Part shown: positions 1 through 7,730 of the stretch, piece by piece | How positions within the stretch are numbered: position 1 is the stretch's first letter | Layout of the letters: the number at the start of each line of letters is the position of its first letter | Origin: JADHUC01 sp964617665 | Lineage (GTDB): Bacteria > Planctomycetota > Planctomycetia > Pirellulales > Pirellulaceae | Direction of reading: 5' to 3' | Assembly: GCA_964617665.1 (NCBI GenBank) | Contig: CAZUAH010000494.1 | Span: 1-10,453 of the forward strand | Length of the DNA stretch: 10,453 nucleotides | The notes under the pieces: generated by a model | The model's input: the letters and a program-made list of their open reading frames with translations, nothing else | What the model was told of the DNA's origin: nothing | Database searches by the model: none | Translations under genes and position numbers: made by a program

Positions 1-17
1 ATCCGAGCCGCTACTTC

Positions 18-854
18 ATGGCCACGCGCTCGCAGAGTGCGCCGCCGGAACTGCTTCCCGATACGCCGCTCGAAGGCAGCCGGAAACTGGCAAACGAGGT
101 TCGTTCGATGTGGTTTGCCGAGGCACCCGCGCCCAAGTTCGATATCCTTGTCTACCCCTCGGAACAGACGAAGACTGAGTTCTTTGATCGAGTGCTGCAA
201 GATCCTGTGGGTGGCAATCGCCCGGTTCACGGCGTGGAAGTACTGGTGATGGAACGCATGCCTTTCTGGAAGCGTTTGATAGACACCGCTGGTGCAATCA
301 CTGGGCTAGTGCTCCTCTCGCCGTTGTTCATCGGCATCGCCATCGCGATCAAATTGACATCGCGCGGGCCGATCATTTTCAAGCAGCAACGCAGCGGCCG
401 AGGTGGCAGACCGTTTTGGCTGTACAAATTTCGGTCGATGGTGACCGATGCGGAAGAGATGAAACGGGAGCTCTTGGAGCTAAACGAGCAAGACGGGCCG
501 GCATTCAAGATGGAGGAAGATCCACGAGTGAACGCCGTCGGCCGGTTCCTGCGGGCCACCAGCATCGACGAATTGCCACAGCTTTGGAATGTCCTGAGAG
601 GCGACATGTCACTGGTCGGCCCACGACCGCTGCCATGCGATGAATCGGACGAGTGCGAAGGTTGGCAGCGTCGCCGGCTGGATGTTACGCCAGGGCTCAC
701 GTGTTTCTGGCAGGTGAAGGATCGGCGGACGAAGATCCCGTTCGCTGACTGGGTCCGGATGGATTTGAAATACGTCAAGTCGCGTTCGCCTAAGGTGGAT
801 TTGAGTCTGATCACCGAAACGATTCGATACATCTTGCGGCGGAAAGGCTGTTGA
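18..854 (+). CDS. Initiating sugar transferase (polyprenyl-phosphate phosphoglycosyl transferase), possibly 5'-partial
   Basis: By family, it moves a sugar 1-phosphate from a nucleotide sugar to undecaprenyl phosphate at the inner membrane, the first step of repeat-unit assembly. Seen in the 278-residue product: a basic segment and one hydrophobic hairpin at about 85-113, ending SRGP, typical of the monotopic class; KFRSM at 137-141; the catalytic Asp-Glu pair at 184-185 within TSIDELPQLWN; GPRPL at 201-205; and a C-terminal lDlkYv..rS..vDl pattern at 249-262. The usual WQV-x-GR is WQVKDRR here. The catalytic domain is complete and of normal size. About 80 unassigned residues precede it, far fewer than the multi-helix N-terminus of WbaP/WcaJ. 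I used the first visible ATG, but no ribosome site precedes it and the frame stays open to the window edge, so the true start may lie outside. An internal ATG at 249 would give only the catalytic core. The sugar substrate cannot be read. Confidence 0.93.
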   Translation: MATRSQSAPPELLPDTPLEGSRKLANEVRSMWFAEAPAPKFDILVYPSEQTKTEFFDRVLQDPVGGNRPVHGVEVLVMERMPFWKRLIDTAGAITGLVLLSPLFIGIAIAIKLTSRGPIIFKQQRSGRGGRPFWLYKFRSMVTDAEEMKRELLELNEQDGPAFKMEEDPRVNAVGRFLRATSIDELPQLWNVLRGDMSLVGPRPLPCDESDECEGWQRRRLDVTPGLTCFWQVKDRRTKIPFADWVRMDLKYVKSRSPKVDLSLITETIRYILRRKGC

Positions 855-864
855 AGGTCAGTGC

Positions 865-1830
865 ATGACTATCCGAGGATTGCTGGATTTCGCGAGCCAG
901 TTGTCGATGCGTGCGACTGGTCGTGCGGCCGTTGTTCTGAGCAAGTTGCTCGGCAGTCGCGGCGGTAACGTCGTAGGCATACTGACATACCATCGAATTG
1001 CGCCCCGTGTCCCCGGTCTTCCATTTCCGCTCCACAACGTCACGCCGCAGCGTTTTCGCGAGCAGATTTCCGGATTATTGACTCGCGGCTATCGCATTTC
1101 GCCCTTACGCCGAGTCCTTGACCACCACGAACACGGCCACGATCTGCCCGAGCGAACGATTGTCGTTACGTTCGACGACGGATACGAGTCGGTGTATCTA
1201 AACGCCTGGTCGATTATGCGCGAGTTGAACGTGCCGGCCACCGTTTTTGTGAGCACAGCCTTCTTGGACAACGCCAAACCTTTCCCATTTGACGACTGGG
1301 GCGTCGACTTTGCGGAACGTGTTCCGCCCGAGACATTTCGCCCACTTGCTACGGCCCAATGCCTGGAGATGCTGGAAGACGGCCAGATGGAATTGGGCGC
1401 GCATACCCACACACATCAAGACTTTCGTGACCGGCCGGAGGAGTTTCGTGAAGACCTACAGAGGTCTGTAGAAATCCTGGAATCGCGATTCGGCGTGCAG
1501 GGCCCGACGTTCGCCTATCCGTTCGGGTGTCCTTTTCGTGGTTTTGCCGCGCAGGATCTCGTAGCGGCTGCGAAGGAGACCGACGTTCTCTGTGGACTGA
1601 CCACGGAGTGCGCACTGGTCGATCCTGCCAGCGATCCATTCCAATGGGGACGCTTCAACGTGTTTCCCTGGGATACCGCGGCGACACTCGCGGGCAAACT
1701 AGCGGGTTGGTATAGCTGGGCACCAAGACTTCGCAAAACGATTGCACGGGCGGTGCGTCCGCAACGTCCACCAAGCCTTCGACGTCACAGTGCGGTCTCC
1801 ACCATTTGCGAAGGAGGCCGCGGATGCTGA
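865..1830 (+). CDS. NodB-type polysaccharide deacetylase
   Basis: A 321-residue carbohydrate esterase 4 type protein (polysaccharide deacetylase, PF01522), expected to remove N- or O-acetyl groups from a sugar using a bound metal. Visible motifs: TYHRI at 41-45; motif 1 TFDDG at 102-106, with D104 as presumed base and D105 as metal ligand; motif 2 HTHTH at 180-184, giving metal ligands H180 and H184; and FAYPFG at 216-221, the region that in classic members carries RxPY. The tail after about 285 is basic and unassigned. I see no convincing signal peptide or strong membrane segment at the N-terminus, so it may act on a cytoplasmic or lipid-linked intermediate, but that is inference. The ATG sits 10 bases after the transferase stop, with GAAGG at 853-857 as a reasonable ribosome site. 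Its 3' end overlaps the flippase start by 7 bases, suggesting coupled translation. Confident in the family; the substrate is unknown. Confidence 0.92.
   Translation: MTIRGLLDFASQLSMRATGRAAVVLSKLLGSRGGNVVGILTYHRIAPRVPGLPFPLHNVTPQRFREQISGLLTRGYRISPLRRVLDHHEHGHDLPERTIVVTFDDGYESVYLNAWSIMRELNVPATVFVSTAFLDNAKPFPFDDWGVDFAERVPPETFRPLATAQCLEMLEDGQMELGAHTHTHQDFRDRPEEFREDLQRSVEILESRFGVQGPTFAYPFGCPFRGFAAQDLVAAAKETDVLCGLTTECALVDPASDPFQWGRFNVFPWDTAATLAGKLAGWYSWAPRLRKTIARAVRPQRPPSLRRHSAVSTICEGGRGC
1811..1817 (+). promoter_or_regulatory. Strong ribosome binding site deciding the flippase start
   Basis: AAGGAGG lies six bases before the ATG at 1824. It places the flippase start there rather than at the in-frame TTG at 1806, which precedes this site. 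It lies inside the 3' end of the deacetylase gene. Confidence 0.8.
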
Positions 1831-3170
1831 TACCATCAAAACAGCAGACGGCCACACTTGATGTCTCGAGCGTGCGAAGATCATTGCGGTGGCTTAGTGG
1901 ACAGTTCGGCAAGACATCGCGCAAGGGCGTGGTGGCTCTGGCCGACCAGGCGGTGTTCAGTGGCTCGAACTTCCTCACCACGGTCATGATCGGGCGTTTC
2001 TGTGGGTTGGACCAATTGGGAGTCTACTCGCTTGCATTTGCTGTGCTGATCTTCATGGCAGTGATTCACGAATCACTGATCTGGACGCCCTACACGATCT
2101 ACAGCCATCGTTTGAAAAGCGACGAACGGCCGGAATATGCCGGCACGATTCTAGTCATGCAGGGACTATTCACATTAGTGGGAGTCGCATTGCTGCTGGT
2201 ATTGGCGGGCGTGCTGTCTGCGGGCTTCGGACCGACGGGACTCGCCCCGGTGATGTGGGTATTGGCGGCAGCGGCGCCGTGTTACTTGCTGCGAGAGTTG
2301 GTTCGTCGATTTCTGCTTGCGCGTTTAGAAGTTGCCAGAGTCTTGGCGGTCGACGTAGTGGTCGCCATCGTGCAGTTCGGCGGCTTTGTCGCGTTGTACT
2401 GCATCGGTGGTCTGTCAGCGGCGACGGCTTGTGCCGCAGTGGGCATCGCTTGCCTAGTAGGTAGTATCGCTTGGTTCGCCACGACGGCGAATCAGTTCGT
2501 CGTCCGTCCTCGGAACGTGGGCAGCCAGCTACGGCAACACTGGGCGTTCGGTCGCTGGATCTGCGCGAGCCAGATAGCGGATTCAGCACACAATTACGCG
2601 TTGCACTGGCTTCTAGCAGTTGCATTGGGCACGGCTGCCACAGGCATCTTCGCCGCCTGCTCGTCTCTCGTTCTGATATTCAACCCGCTGATCCTCGGCA
2701 TCGGCAGCGTCCTCGTGCCGAGGGCATCGCAGGTGTACGCGGACGGCGGCAACGCCGAAGTCCGCCGCGTGGTCTGGAAGACAACCGTCTTCCTGGCCGT
2801 GGCGATGTCGGTCATTTGCCTTGGCTTGGCCCTGTTTGGCGACTTCGCGCTACAGATTCTCTACGACGGCGAGGAATACGCGGGACACGGATTGATCATC
2901 ACGCTATTGGCCGTGGCGACGTTGGCCGGAACGTTCAGCTTCGCCGCAGACCACGGTCTTTGGGTAATCGAGCGTCCGGACATCAACTTCATGGTTAGGG
3001 CGGGCGGCTTGGCGATCACGCTAACCGTGTCGTTTCTCCTGATTGGGAAATGGGGCATCGTAGGCGTTGCAGTCGCTCGCCTGCTTGGCATGTCTGTGGC
3101 GTCTGCGGCGCAGTGCACTTTCTTTGCGCGGCTCACCAAGGGGCGAATTAGCCCGGGAGGTGCCGCATGA
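1824..3170 (+). CDS. Wzx-like polysaccharide flippase (MATE/MOP superfamily)
   Basis: A 448-residue integral membrane protein, the usual size for Wzx/RfbX-type lipid-linked oligosaccharide flippases, which move undecaprenyl-linked repeat units from the cytoplasmic to the periplasmic face of the inner membrane. A basic leader of about 35 residues is followed by roughly 12 hydrophobic segments, for example 67-89, 108-135, 172-194, 196-218, 258-285, 318-345, 354-380, 392-412 and 413-437. Supporting features are the early helix with FSGSNFLTTVMIGRFCGLDQLGVYSLA at 45-71, typical of the family's first two helices, and the repeated polar helix ends with Arg and Asp. The start is fixed by a strong ribosome site. 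The gene overlaps the deacetylase upstream by 7 bases and the polymerase downstream by 4, consistent with one transcript and coordinated membrane insertion. There is no sign of damage. The family is secure from fold and neighbours; the transported glycan is unknown. Confidence 0.88.
   Translation: MLIPSKQQTATLDVSSVRRSLRWLSGQFGKTSRKGVVALADQAVFSGSNFLTTVMIGRFCGLDQLGVYSLAFAVLIFMAVIHESLIWTPYTIYSHRLKSDERPEYAGTILVMQGLFTLVGVALLLVLAGVLSAGFGPTGLAPVMWVLAAAAPCYLLRELVRRFLLARLEVARVLAVDVVVAIVQFGGFVALYCIGGLSAATACAAVGIACLVGSIAWFATTANQFVVRPRNVGSQLRQHWAFGRWICASQIADSAHNYALHWLLAVALGTAATGIFAACSSLVLIFNPLILGIGSVLVPRASQVYADGGNAEVRRVVWKTTVFLAVAMSVICLGLALFGDFALQILYDGEEYAGHGLIITLLAVATLAGTFSFAADHGLWVIERPDINFMVRAGGLAITLTVSFLLIGKWGIVGVAVARLLGMSVASAAQCTFFARLTKGRISPGGAA
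3155..3160 (+). promoter_or_regulatory. Ribosome binding site for the polymerase gene
   Basis: GGGAGG lies six bases before the ATG at 3167, inside the end of the flippase gene. It supports the ATGA overlap start. Confidence 0.7.
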
Positions 3171-4537
3171 ATGCTGACGTTGCATTTTGCGCCAGTCGCA
3201 CAGTGGAAAACCGCGCAGTTGATAGGCCCGTGCCGCGTATTTTGTTCGTCTGCATGTGGCTGTTGACGATGATTTGCTTCTCCGTGCCAGGGCGGATCGC
3301 TCCGGATTCGGTTGGCTCGCTTGACTTGATCGCGTTGCTGAAACTTGGGACACGTGTCGGTGCCTTCACCGTTCTCATGTGGATGCTGTATCGCAATTGG
3401 CATCTTCCGCATCGAGGTAAGGTGGTCGCGTGTTTGGCGCCGTTGGCGTTGTTCGCTGGTTGGGCCGTGCTCTCAACGCTCTGGTCGCCGCTAAAGGCAG
3501 TGTCGCTCGGCCAGTCTGCCAGTCTGACGGTCCTCGTGCTGTTAGCGATGAACCTCGCGCTGTTCTGTAATGGCCCCAAGAGGACGTCGGCTGTGTTGTT
3601 CAGCCTTTCCCTAGCTGTGCTCTTCTTCAGTGGCGTCATACTGATCGCGAATCTGGCCTTTCCGCAATTCGGCGCCTTGACGCGAGATGCCCCAGGAATC
3701 GTCCACCCCACAACTGCCGGCTCGGCGGCCTCGCTGGGTATCGTTGTGTTGGTTGCGTCTCGACTCGTGTGGGGATGGCACTGGACGCGAATGCTGATGG
3801 TGCCCGGTTTGGTGGTCCACATTTTACTGCTGCTGATTGCGGCCAACCGAACTTCGTTGTTTCTGACTGTCCTACTAGGTTTCATCCTGTTTTGCGTATT
3901 CGCCAGTCGGTTGCTTGTCTCGCTGTTCATCGTTGCCGTTAGTATTGCCGGCACGGCATATGTCACGTGCGATCCAGGTTGGACGTTGGCGGGATCCGCA
4001 TTCGGCGATACGACGACTTATGTGTCTCGAGGCCAGGACACGGATTTCTCCGATCTTTCGGGTCGGCGTGAAATGTGGGAAGTGATGTGGGGCTCGTATC
4101 GGCAGTCGCCGTGGATCGGCCACGGGCATTTTGTCAGCTCCGAGACCGGCGAGATCTACGTCTGGTACGAATGGACCAACTGGACCGCGCACAACGTTGT
4201 ACTGCAGGCCCTGGTGACCACAGGGCTTGTCGGGGCGTCCCTACTGGCATGCGGGGTGGGGTCTCCGTTCTTTCGATTGCTTCGGTCTCGTCGAGCGGAT
4301 TCGCACACTAGAAAACTGTTTCACTTGGTGCTTATCGTTGGCGCCTGGTTCGTACTGTGGGGATTCTTCAACTCGTCCTTCCTCGGGCCGATCGAACCCG
4401 AATCCGTCGCCTTCTTCACGACCTTTGGATTGGCCGCGGGACACGCTTCCAGCGCCACATGTCAGATGGCGCCGCGTCGGTCGTCCGGACAACGAGCTTC
4501 AGATACATTTGCCTCGTCACACTTGGCCGGGAGTTGA
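3167..4537 (+). CDS. Wzy/WaaL-like O-antigen polymerase or ligase
   Basis: A 456-residue polytopic membrane protein of the O-antigen ligase/polymerase family (PF04932), expected to polymerise flipped repeat units or transfer a finished glycan on the periplasmic side. About ten hydrophobic segments are visible, for example 24-42, 60-76, 86-104, 118-134, 141-163, 187-201, 209-226, 229-246, 248-266, 345-365 and 384-402. They surround one large soluble loop at about 267-343. Family signatures: NRTS at 227-230 opening a helix; SGRREMWEVMW at 298-308 followed by SPWIGHGHF at 314-322; and AHNVVLQALVTTGLVG at 341-356, where H342 matches the essential loop histidine known in WaaL. The last 30 residues are polar and rich in Ser, Arg and Ala. 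The start overlaps the flippase stop as ATGA. Flippase and polymerase side by side support a Wzx/Wzy pathway. Polymerase and ligase cannot be told apart from sequence alone. Confidence 0.87.
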   Translation: MNADVAFCASRTVENRAVDRPVPRILFVCMWLLTMICFSVPGRIAPDSVGSLDLIALLKLGTRVGAFTVLMWMLYRNWHLPHRGKVVACLAPLALFAGWAVLSTLWSPLKAVSLGQSASLTVLVLLAMNLALFCNGPKRTSAVLFSLSLAVLFFSGVILIANLAFPQFGALTRDAPGIVHPTTAGSAASLGIVVLVASRLVWGWHWTRMLMVPGLVVHILLLLIAANRTSLFLTVLLGFILFCVFASRLLVSLFIVAVSIAGTAYVTCDPGWTLAGSAFGDTTTYVSRGQDTDFSDLSGRREMWEVMWGSYRQSPWIGHGHFVSSETGEIYVWYEWTNWTAHNVVLQALVTTGLVGASLLACGVGSPFFRLLRSRRADSHTRKLFHLVLIVGAWFVLWGFFNSSFLGPIEPESVAFFTTFGLAAGHASSATCQMAPRRSSGQRASDTFASSHLAGS

Positions 4538-4544
4538 TATTCAG

Positions 4545-5627
4545 ATGAAATTCCACGTCATTCCCGCCGCCGAACTTGACTCGGATCTGATCCAGGCGTG
4601 GTCTCGCCTGCAGCAGGCTGACCCGGCATTAGATAGCCCGTATTTCCGGCCAGAGTTTGCGCTCGCGGTTGCATCGGTTCGCGATACCAGTGAGATCGCG
4701 GTGTTTGAGGAGAACGGCGAGCCAGTCGGCTTTTTGCCTTTTGACCGTTTGAAACGGAACGTGGGTCACCCGATTGCCCCCGACGTAACGGACTTCCAAG
4801 GGGCGATTGTGCAGCAAGGCGTCGTTTGGGATCCCAAGCAGATGGCCCGAGAATGTGGCCTTGCAGCATTGTACTTCGATCACCTGATCGTCTCTCAGCA
4901 AGTGCTGCAGCCATATCATTTCATCTCGGCTCCGTCCCCCTACTTGGATCTATCGCAGGGATTCGATGCCTACAAGAAGAAGCGGACGGAAATGGGTGCC
5001 ACCCGTCTGAAGACGGCGCTGCGCAAGGCTCGCAAGATGGAACGCGAACTGGGCCCGATTCGACTGGAGATGTTCTCCGACGATCGAGAGATCTTCCGTA
5101 CGCTGATCGAATGGAAGACAGATCAGTATGTTCGCACGCGCGCGATTAATGTGTTTGCCGACAATTGGAAGGTGCAGCTGTTGGAGCGATTGCTGGACGA
5201 GCGCAGCGATGAGCTTACCGGAACGCTGTCAGCTCTCTACGCAGGCGATCGGCTTATGTCCATTCACATGGGGATGATGTCGCGCGGCGTGCTGCACTAC
5301 TGGTTCCCGGCCTATGATGTTGAATTCCATAAGTACTCCCCCGGGCTCGTCCAGTTGATCCGCACGGCGCAAGCCGCCGAAGACTCGGGCATCAAGCGGA
5401 TTGACTTAGGAAAAGGCCCCGAGGCATACAAGGTCAGCTTGATGAGCGACACGACGGCGGTCGCCGAAGCGGCGGTTGATCGGCGGCCTATCGCGCGACC
5501 TCTCAGGCGAATGTGGCTCCAGAGCCAGACCTTTGTGCGATCCTCTCGGCTTCACGCGCCCGCGCGTTTCGTGGCACGAAACTTCCGCTACCTGACGCGG
5601 TTGGTGCAGGGAGGCGTGAGCAAATGA
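4545..5627 (+). CDS. CelD/BcsL-like GNAT acyltransferase (complete copy)
   Basis: A 360-residue protein of the CelD/BcsL, FemAB-like GNAT group (PF13480), found in many exopolysaccharide and cellulose loci and thought to transfer an acetyl or other acyl group onto a glycan precursor from the cytoplasm. Visible: an N-terminal half with SPYFRPEFA at 31-39 and VGFLPF at 61-66; a basic helix at 143-168 (KKKRTEMGATRLK and following); and the GNAT core at about 150-300, with the typical lysine-containing end IDLGKGPEAYK at 286-296. The tail after 310 is Arg-rich. The ATG at 4545 follows the polymerase stop by 7 bases with GGGAG at 4529-4533. The frame is open upstream to 4227, but that extension lies inside the polymerase gene and has no homology I recognise. 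A truncated relative occurs at 10109. Family confident; the acyl donor and acceptor are unknown. Confidence 0.88.
   Translation: MKFHVIPAAELDSDLIQAWSRLQQADPALDSPYFRPEFALAVASVRDTSEIAVFEENGEPVGFLPFDRLKRNVGHPIAPDVTDFQGAIVQQGVVWDPKQMARECGLAALYFDHLIVSQQVLQPYHFISAPSPYLDLSQGFDAYKKKRTEMGATRLKTALRKARKMERELGPIRLEMFSDDREIFRTLIEWKTDQYVRTRAINVFADNWKVQLLERLLDERSDELTGTLSALYAGDRLMSIHMGMMSRGVLHYWFPAYDVEFHKYSPGLVQLIRTAQAAEDSGIKRIDLGKGPEAYKVSLMSDTTAVAEAAVDRRPIARPLRRMWLQSQTFVRSSRLHAPARFVARNFRYLTRLVQGGVSK
5608..5614 (+). promoter_or_regulatory. Ribosome binding site deciding the GT4 start
   Basis: AGGGAGG lies nine bases before the ATG at 5624. It selects that ATG over the longer open frame reaching back to 5513 inside the acyltransferase gene. 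Confidence 0.7.
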
Positions 5628-6835
5628 AAGTTCTGTTGTGCCACAACTACTATCAACAACCAGGCGGCGAGGATCAGGTCTTCGCGGCCGAAAGCCGTTT
5701 GCTGCACTCACGTGGCCATGAGGTCCTGGAGTACACAAAGCATAACGACGACATCAATGACATGGGTCGATTGGAGGCCGCACGCAAGACCATATGGAAC
5801 CGACAGATCTACAGAGAGCTTCGCGACCTGATTCGACGTGAGCATCCGGACATTCTGCACGCCGCGAACATCTTTCCATTGATCTCGCCTGCTGCATATG
5901 CGGCCGCGCGCGACGAGAACGTGCCGGTCGTCCAGTCACTACATAACTACCGCTTGATTTGCCCGAAGGCCCTGTTGATGCGAGACGGCCGAGTGTGCGA
6001 GTCCTGTTTAGGAAAACGGACGCCATGGCCAGCGGTTGTTCACGCCTGCTACCGAGGCAGCCGGGCCGCTACCGCGGTTGTCGCGACGATGTTAGCCGTT
6101 CATCGGCGTCGAGGCACTTGGACGCAATTGGTCGACCGATACATCGCTCTCACGGAATTCGCACGACAGAAGCTGATCGAGGGAGGATTGCCAGCCGAGG
6201 CGATCACTGTCAAACCCAATTTCCTTCCAGAAGATCCGGGCGCCGGAGATGGCCTCGGCAAGTATGCCGTATACGTTGGGCGGCTTTCGCCGGAGAAAGG
6301 CGTCCAGGTGCTGCTTGACGCTTGGTCTCGCATAAGCAGTGACATGCCCCTGCGACTCGTGGGCGATGGCCCGCTCGCCGAAACGGTTCGCAAGGCAGCA
6401 GCCAGCGACGCCAGAATTGAGTGGCTCGGCCAGAAACCACACGACGAAGTTCTTGACTTGATTGGCGATGCACGCTTGCTGGTATTTCCGTCCAACTGCT
6501 ACGAAACGTTCGGACTTTCAATCGTGGAAGCATTCGCCAAGGGCACGCCAGTCGTGGCATCGCGACTCGGCGCCATGCAGGAACTGATTTCGGATGGTTA
6601 CACCGGCTTATGCTTTCGATCCGGTGACGCAGACGATTTGTCTGCAAAGGTCCAGCAGCTTTGGAGCAATCACAGCGAATTGGCCCGCATGCGAAGCCAA
6701 GTTCGGGGTGAATTCGAGGCCAAATACACAGCGGACGCAAACTACGAGATGTTAATGTCGATCTACGGGCAAGTGCTGAACAATACGTCGCGGGCCGCGG
6801 AAGATGCCTTGGCCCCATCAGCATGCGCCCACTGA
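5624..6835 (+). CDS. GT4 family glycosyltransferase with cysteine cluster
   Basis: A 403-residue GT-B fold retaining glycosyltransferase (GT4, PF13439/PF00534), expected to add a sugar from a nucleotide donor to the lipid-linked acceptor in the cytoplasm. The N-terminal domain holds the glycine loop QQPGGEDQVF at 11-20 and HNYRLICP at 107-114. The C-terminal domain holds YVGRLSPEKGV at 217-227, LVGDGP at 245-250 and the E-x7-E pair at E294 and E302 in ETFGLSIVE, which binds the donor nucleotide. Between the domains are four cysteines at C113, C125, C128 and C142 around CESCLGK and ACYRGSR, a pattern I recall from a GT4 subfamily. Full length for the family. MKVLLCHNYY is a normal GT4 start, and the ATG overlaps the acyltransferase stop as ATGA. 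A tail of about 20 residues after 385 is unassigned. Donor and linkage are unknown. Confidence 0.94.
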   Translation: MKVLLCHNYYQQPGGEDQVFAAESRLLHSRGHEVLEYTKHNDDINDMGRLEAARKTIWNRQIYRELRDLIRREHPDILHAANIFPLISPAAYAAARDENVPVVQSLHNYRLICPKALLMRDGRVCESCLGKRTPWPAVVHACYRGSRAATAVVATMLAVHRRRGTWTQLVDRYIALTEFARQKLIEGGLPAEAITVKPNFLPEDPGAGDGLGKYAVYVGRLSPEKGVQVLLDAWSRISSDMPLRLVGDGPLAETVRKAAASDARIEWLGQKPHDEVLDLIGDARLLVFPSNCYETFGLSIVEAFAKGTPVVASRLGAMQELISDGYTGLCFRSGDADDLSAKVQQLWSNHSELARMRSQVRGEFEAKYTADANYEMLMSIYGQVLNNTSRAAEDALAPSACAH

Positions 6836-6853
6836 ACGAAACGGGAGACAGCC

Positions 6854-7639
6854 ATGAATGACACATCGGCCGTTTGGCCCAAGAAGATGGACGTGCTGGG
6901 TGTTGAGGTAACTCCGACCACCTACGAAGAGGCCGCAGAGACAATCGTAGAGGCGGCAAAGCACCGCGAGGCAGCAGTCGTGTCTTGCCATGCCGTCCAC
7001 GCCGTCGTAACGGCTAGTTGTGATCGCTCGCTTCGAGAAAAGGTCAATACGTTCAACATGATCACGCCCGACGGACAGCCGGTACGCTGGGCATTGAATT
7101 TGCTGCACCGGTCAAAACTGACGGATCGGGTCTACGGACCCAATTTGACCCTCAGACTTTGCGAGAAAGCTGCAGCGGAAGGTGTTCCGATCTACCTTTA
7201 CGGCGGAAGCCCAGAGGTGGTCGAGAAGATGCGGGAAAACCTGCTAGAACGCGATCCAGGACTAAAAATCGCTGGATACGAGTCTCCGCCATTCCGACCG
7301 TTGACACCGGAGGAAGACGAGCAAATGGTCCAGCGATTGAACGCGAGCGGTGCGGGCATCGTCTTCATCGGCCTCGGTTGTCCCAAACAGGACCTGTTTG
7401 CCTACGATCACCGTGACCGAATTCAGGCCGTGCAGGTCTGTGTCGGTGCAGCATTCGACTTTCATGCCGGAGCAGTGTCCCAGGCGCCCGGATGGATGCA
7501 ACGGTTCGGGCTGGAGTGGTTCTACCGATTGATCCAAGAGCCTCGCCGACTGTGGCGCAGGTATCTGGTTACCAATAGTATCTTCCTGGCAAAACTCTTT
7601 GCGGCGATGTGTCGCAAACCGGTTCATGGCGGGGCTTGA
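6854..7639 (+). CDS. WecG/TagA/CpsF family glycosyltransferase (GT26)
   Basis: A 261-residue member of the WecG/TagA/CpsF family (PF03808), membrane-associated enzymes that usually add the second sugar to a lipid-linked acceptor, such as ManNAc or ManNAcA onto GlcNAc-PP-undecaprenol. Visible: DVLGVEVTPTTYEEA at 13-27; PDGQPVRWA at 72-80, whose D73 corresponds to the catalytic Asp of TagA; RVYGPNL at 92-98; YLYGGSP at 114-120; FIGLGCPKQD at 171-180; CVGAAFDFHAG at 196-206; and the hallmark APGWMQRFGLEWFYRLIQEPRR at 211-232. The basic, hydrophobic C-terminal tail, RRYLVTNSIFLAKLF at 235-249, fits the membrane-docking appendage known in TagA. One motif position is Asp (QD) where the family usually has Glu (QE). 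GGGAGA at 6843-6848 lies five bases before the ATG, 18 bases after the GT4 stop. The sugar is not readable. Confidence 0.94.
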   Translation: MNDTSAVWPKKMDVLGVEVTPTTYEEAAETIVEAAKHREAAVVSCHAVHAVVTASCDRSLREKVNTFNMITPDGQPVRWALNLLHRSKLTDRVYGPNLTLRLCEKAAAEGVPIYLYGGSPEVVEKMRENLLERDPGLKIAGYESPPFRPLTPEEDEQMVQRLNASGAGIVFIGLGCPKQDLFAYDHRDRIQAVQVCVGAAFDFHAGAVSQAPGWMQRFGLEWFYRLIQEPRRLWRRYLVTNSIFLAKLFAAMCRKPVHGGA

Positions 7640-7716
7640 GTTTTCGTTGGGAGCATCCAACTCGCCGGTGAGCGTGTGGCAACAACCAAATCTCAGGAAA
7701 GAAAGCACCAAACCAC

Positions 7717-7722
7717 AAAGGA
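7717..7722 (+). promoter_or_regulatory. Ribosome binding site deciding the GT2 start
   Basis: AAAGGA lies eight bases before the ATG at 7731. It favours that start over in-frame upstream codons such as the ATG at 7626, which has no comparable site and would overlap the GT26 gene. The 91-base gap at 7640-7730 holds nothing else I can name. Confidence 0.6.
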
Positions 7723-7730
7723 CCATCGAG

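Noticed and set aside
227..832. Minus-strand open frame of 201 residues opposite the sugar transferase
   Set aside because: Antisense to a gene with intact catalytic motifs; the product resembles no family.
2471..2998. Plus-strand open frame of 175 residues inside the flippase gene
   Set aside because: Arg-rich off-frame translation with no helices or motifs, while the flippase frame gives coherent membrane segments through the same DNA.
3148..3966. Minus-strand open frame of 272 residues opposite the polymerase gene
   Set aside because: Composition is rich in Thr, Asn, Arg and Ser with no domain or hydrophobic pattern; it is the antisense image of a real gene with G+C-biased third positions.
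4227..4544. In-frame 106-codon upstream extension of the acyltransferase, overlapping the polymerase gene
   Set aside because: It lies wholly in another frame of a well-supported membrane protein gene and has no family features, and the sister copy at 10109 begins where ATG 4545 does.
6210..6959. Minus-strand open frame of 249 residues across the GT4/GT26 junction
   Set aside because: Arg- and Pro-rich with no recognisable motif, and it runs against two firmly identified plus-strand genes.
7626..7730. Upstream in-frame ATG that would lengthen the GT2 protein
   Set aside because: It has no ribosome site, would overlap the GT26 gene and precedes the conserved GT2 N-terminus; the ATG at 7731 has AAAGGA at good spacing.
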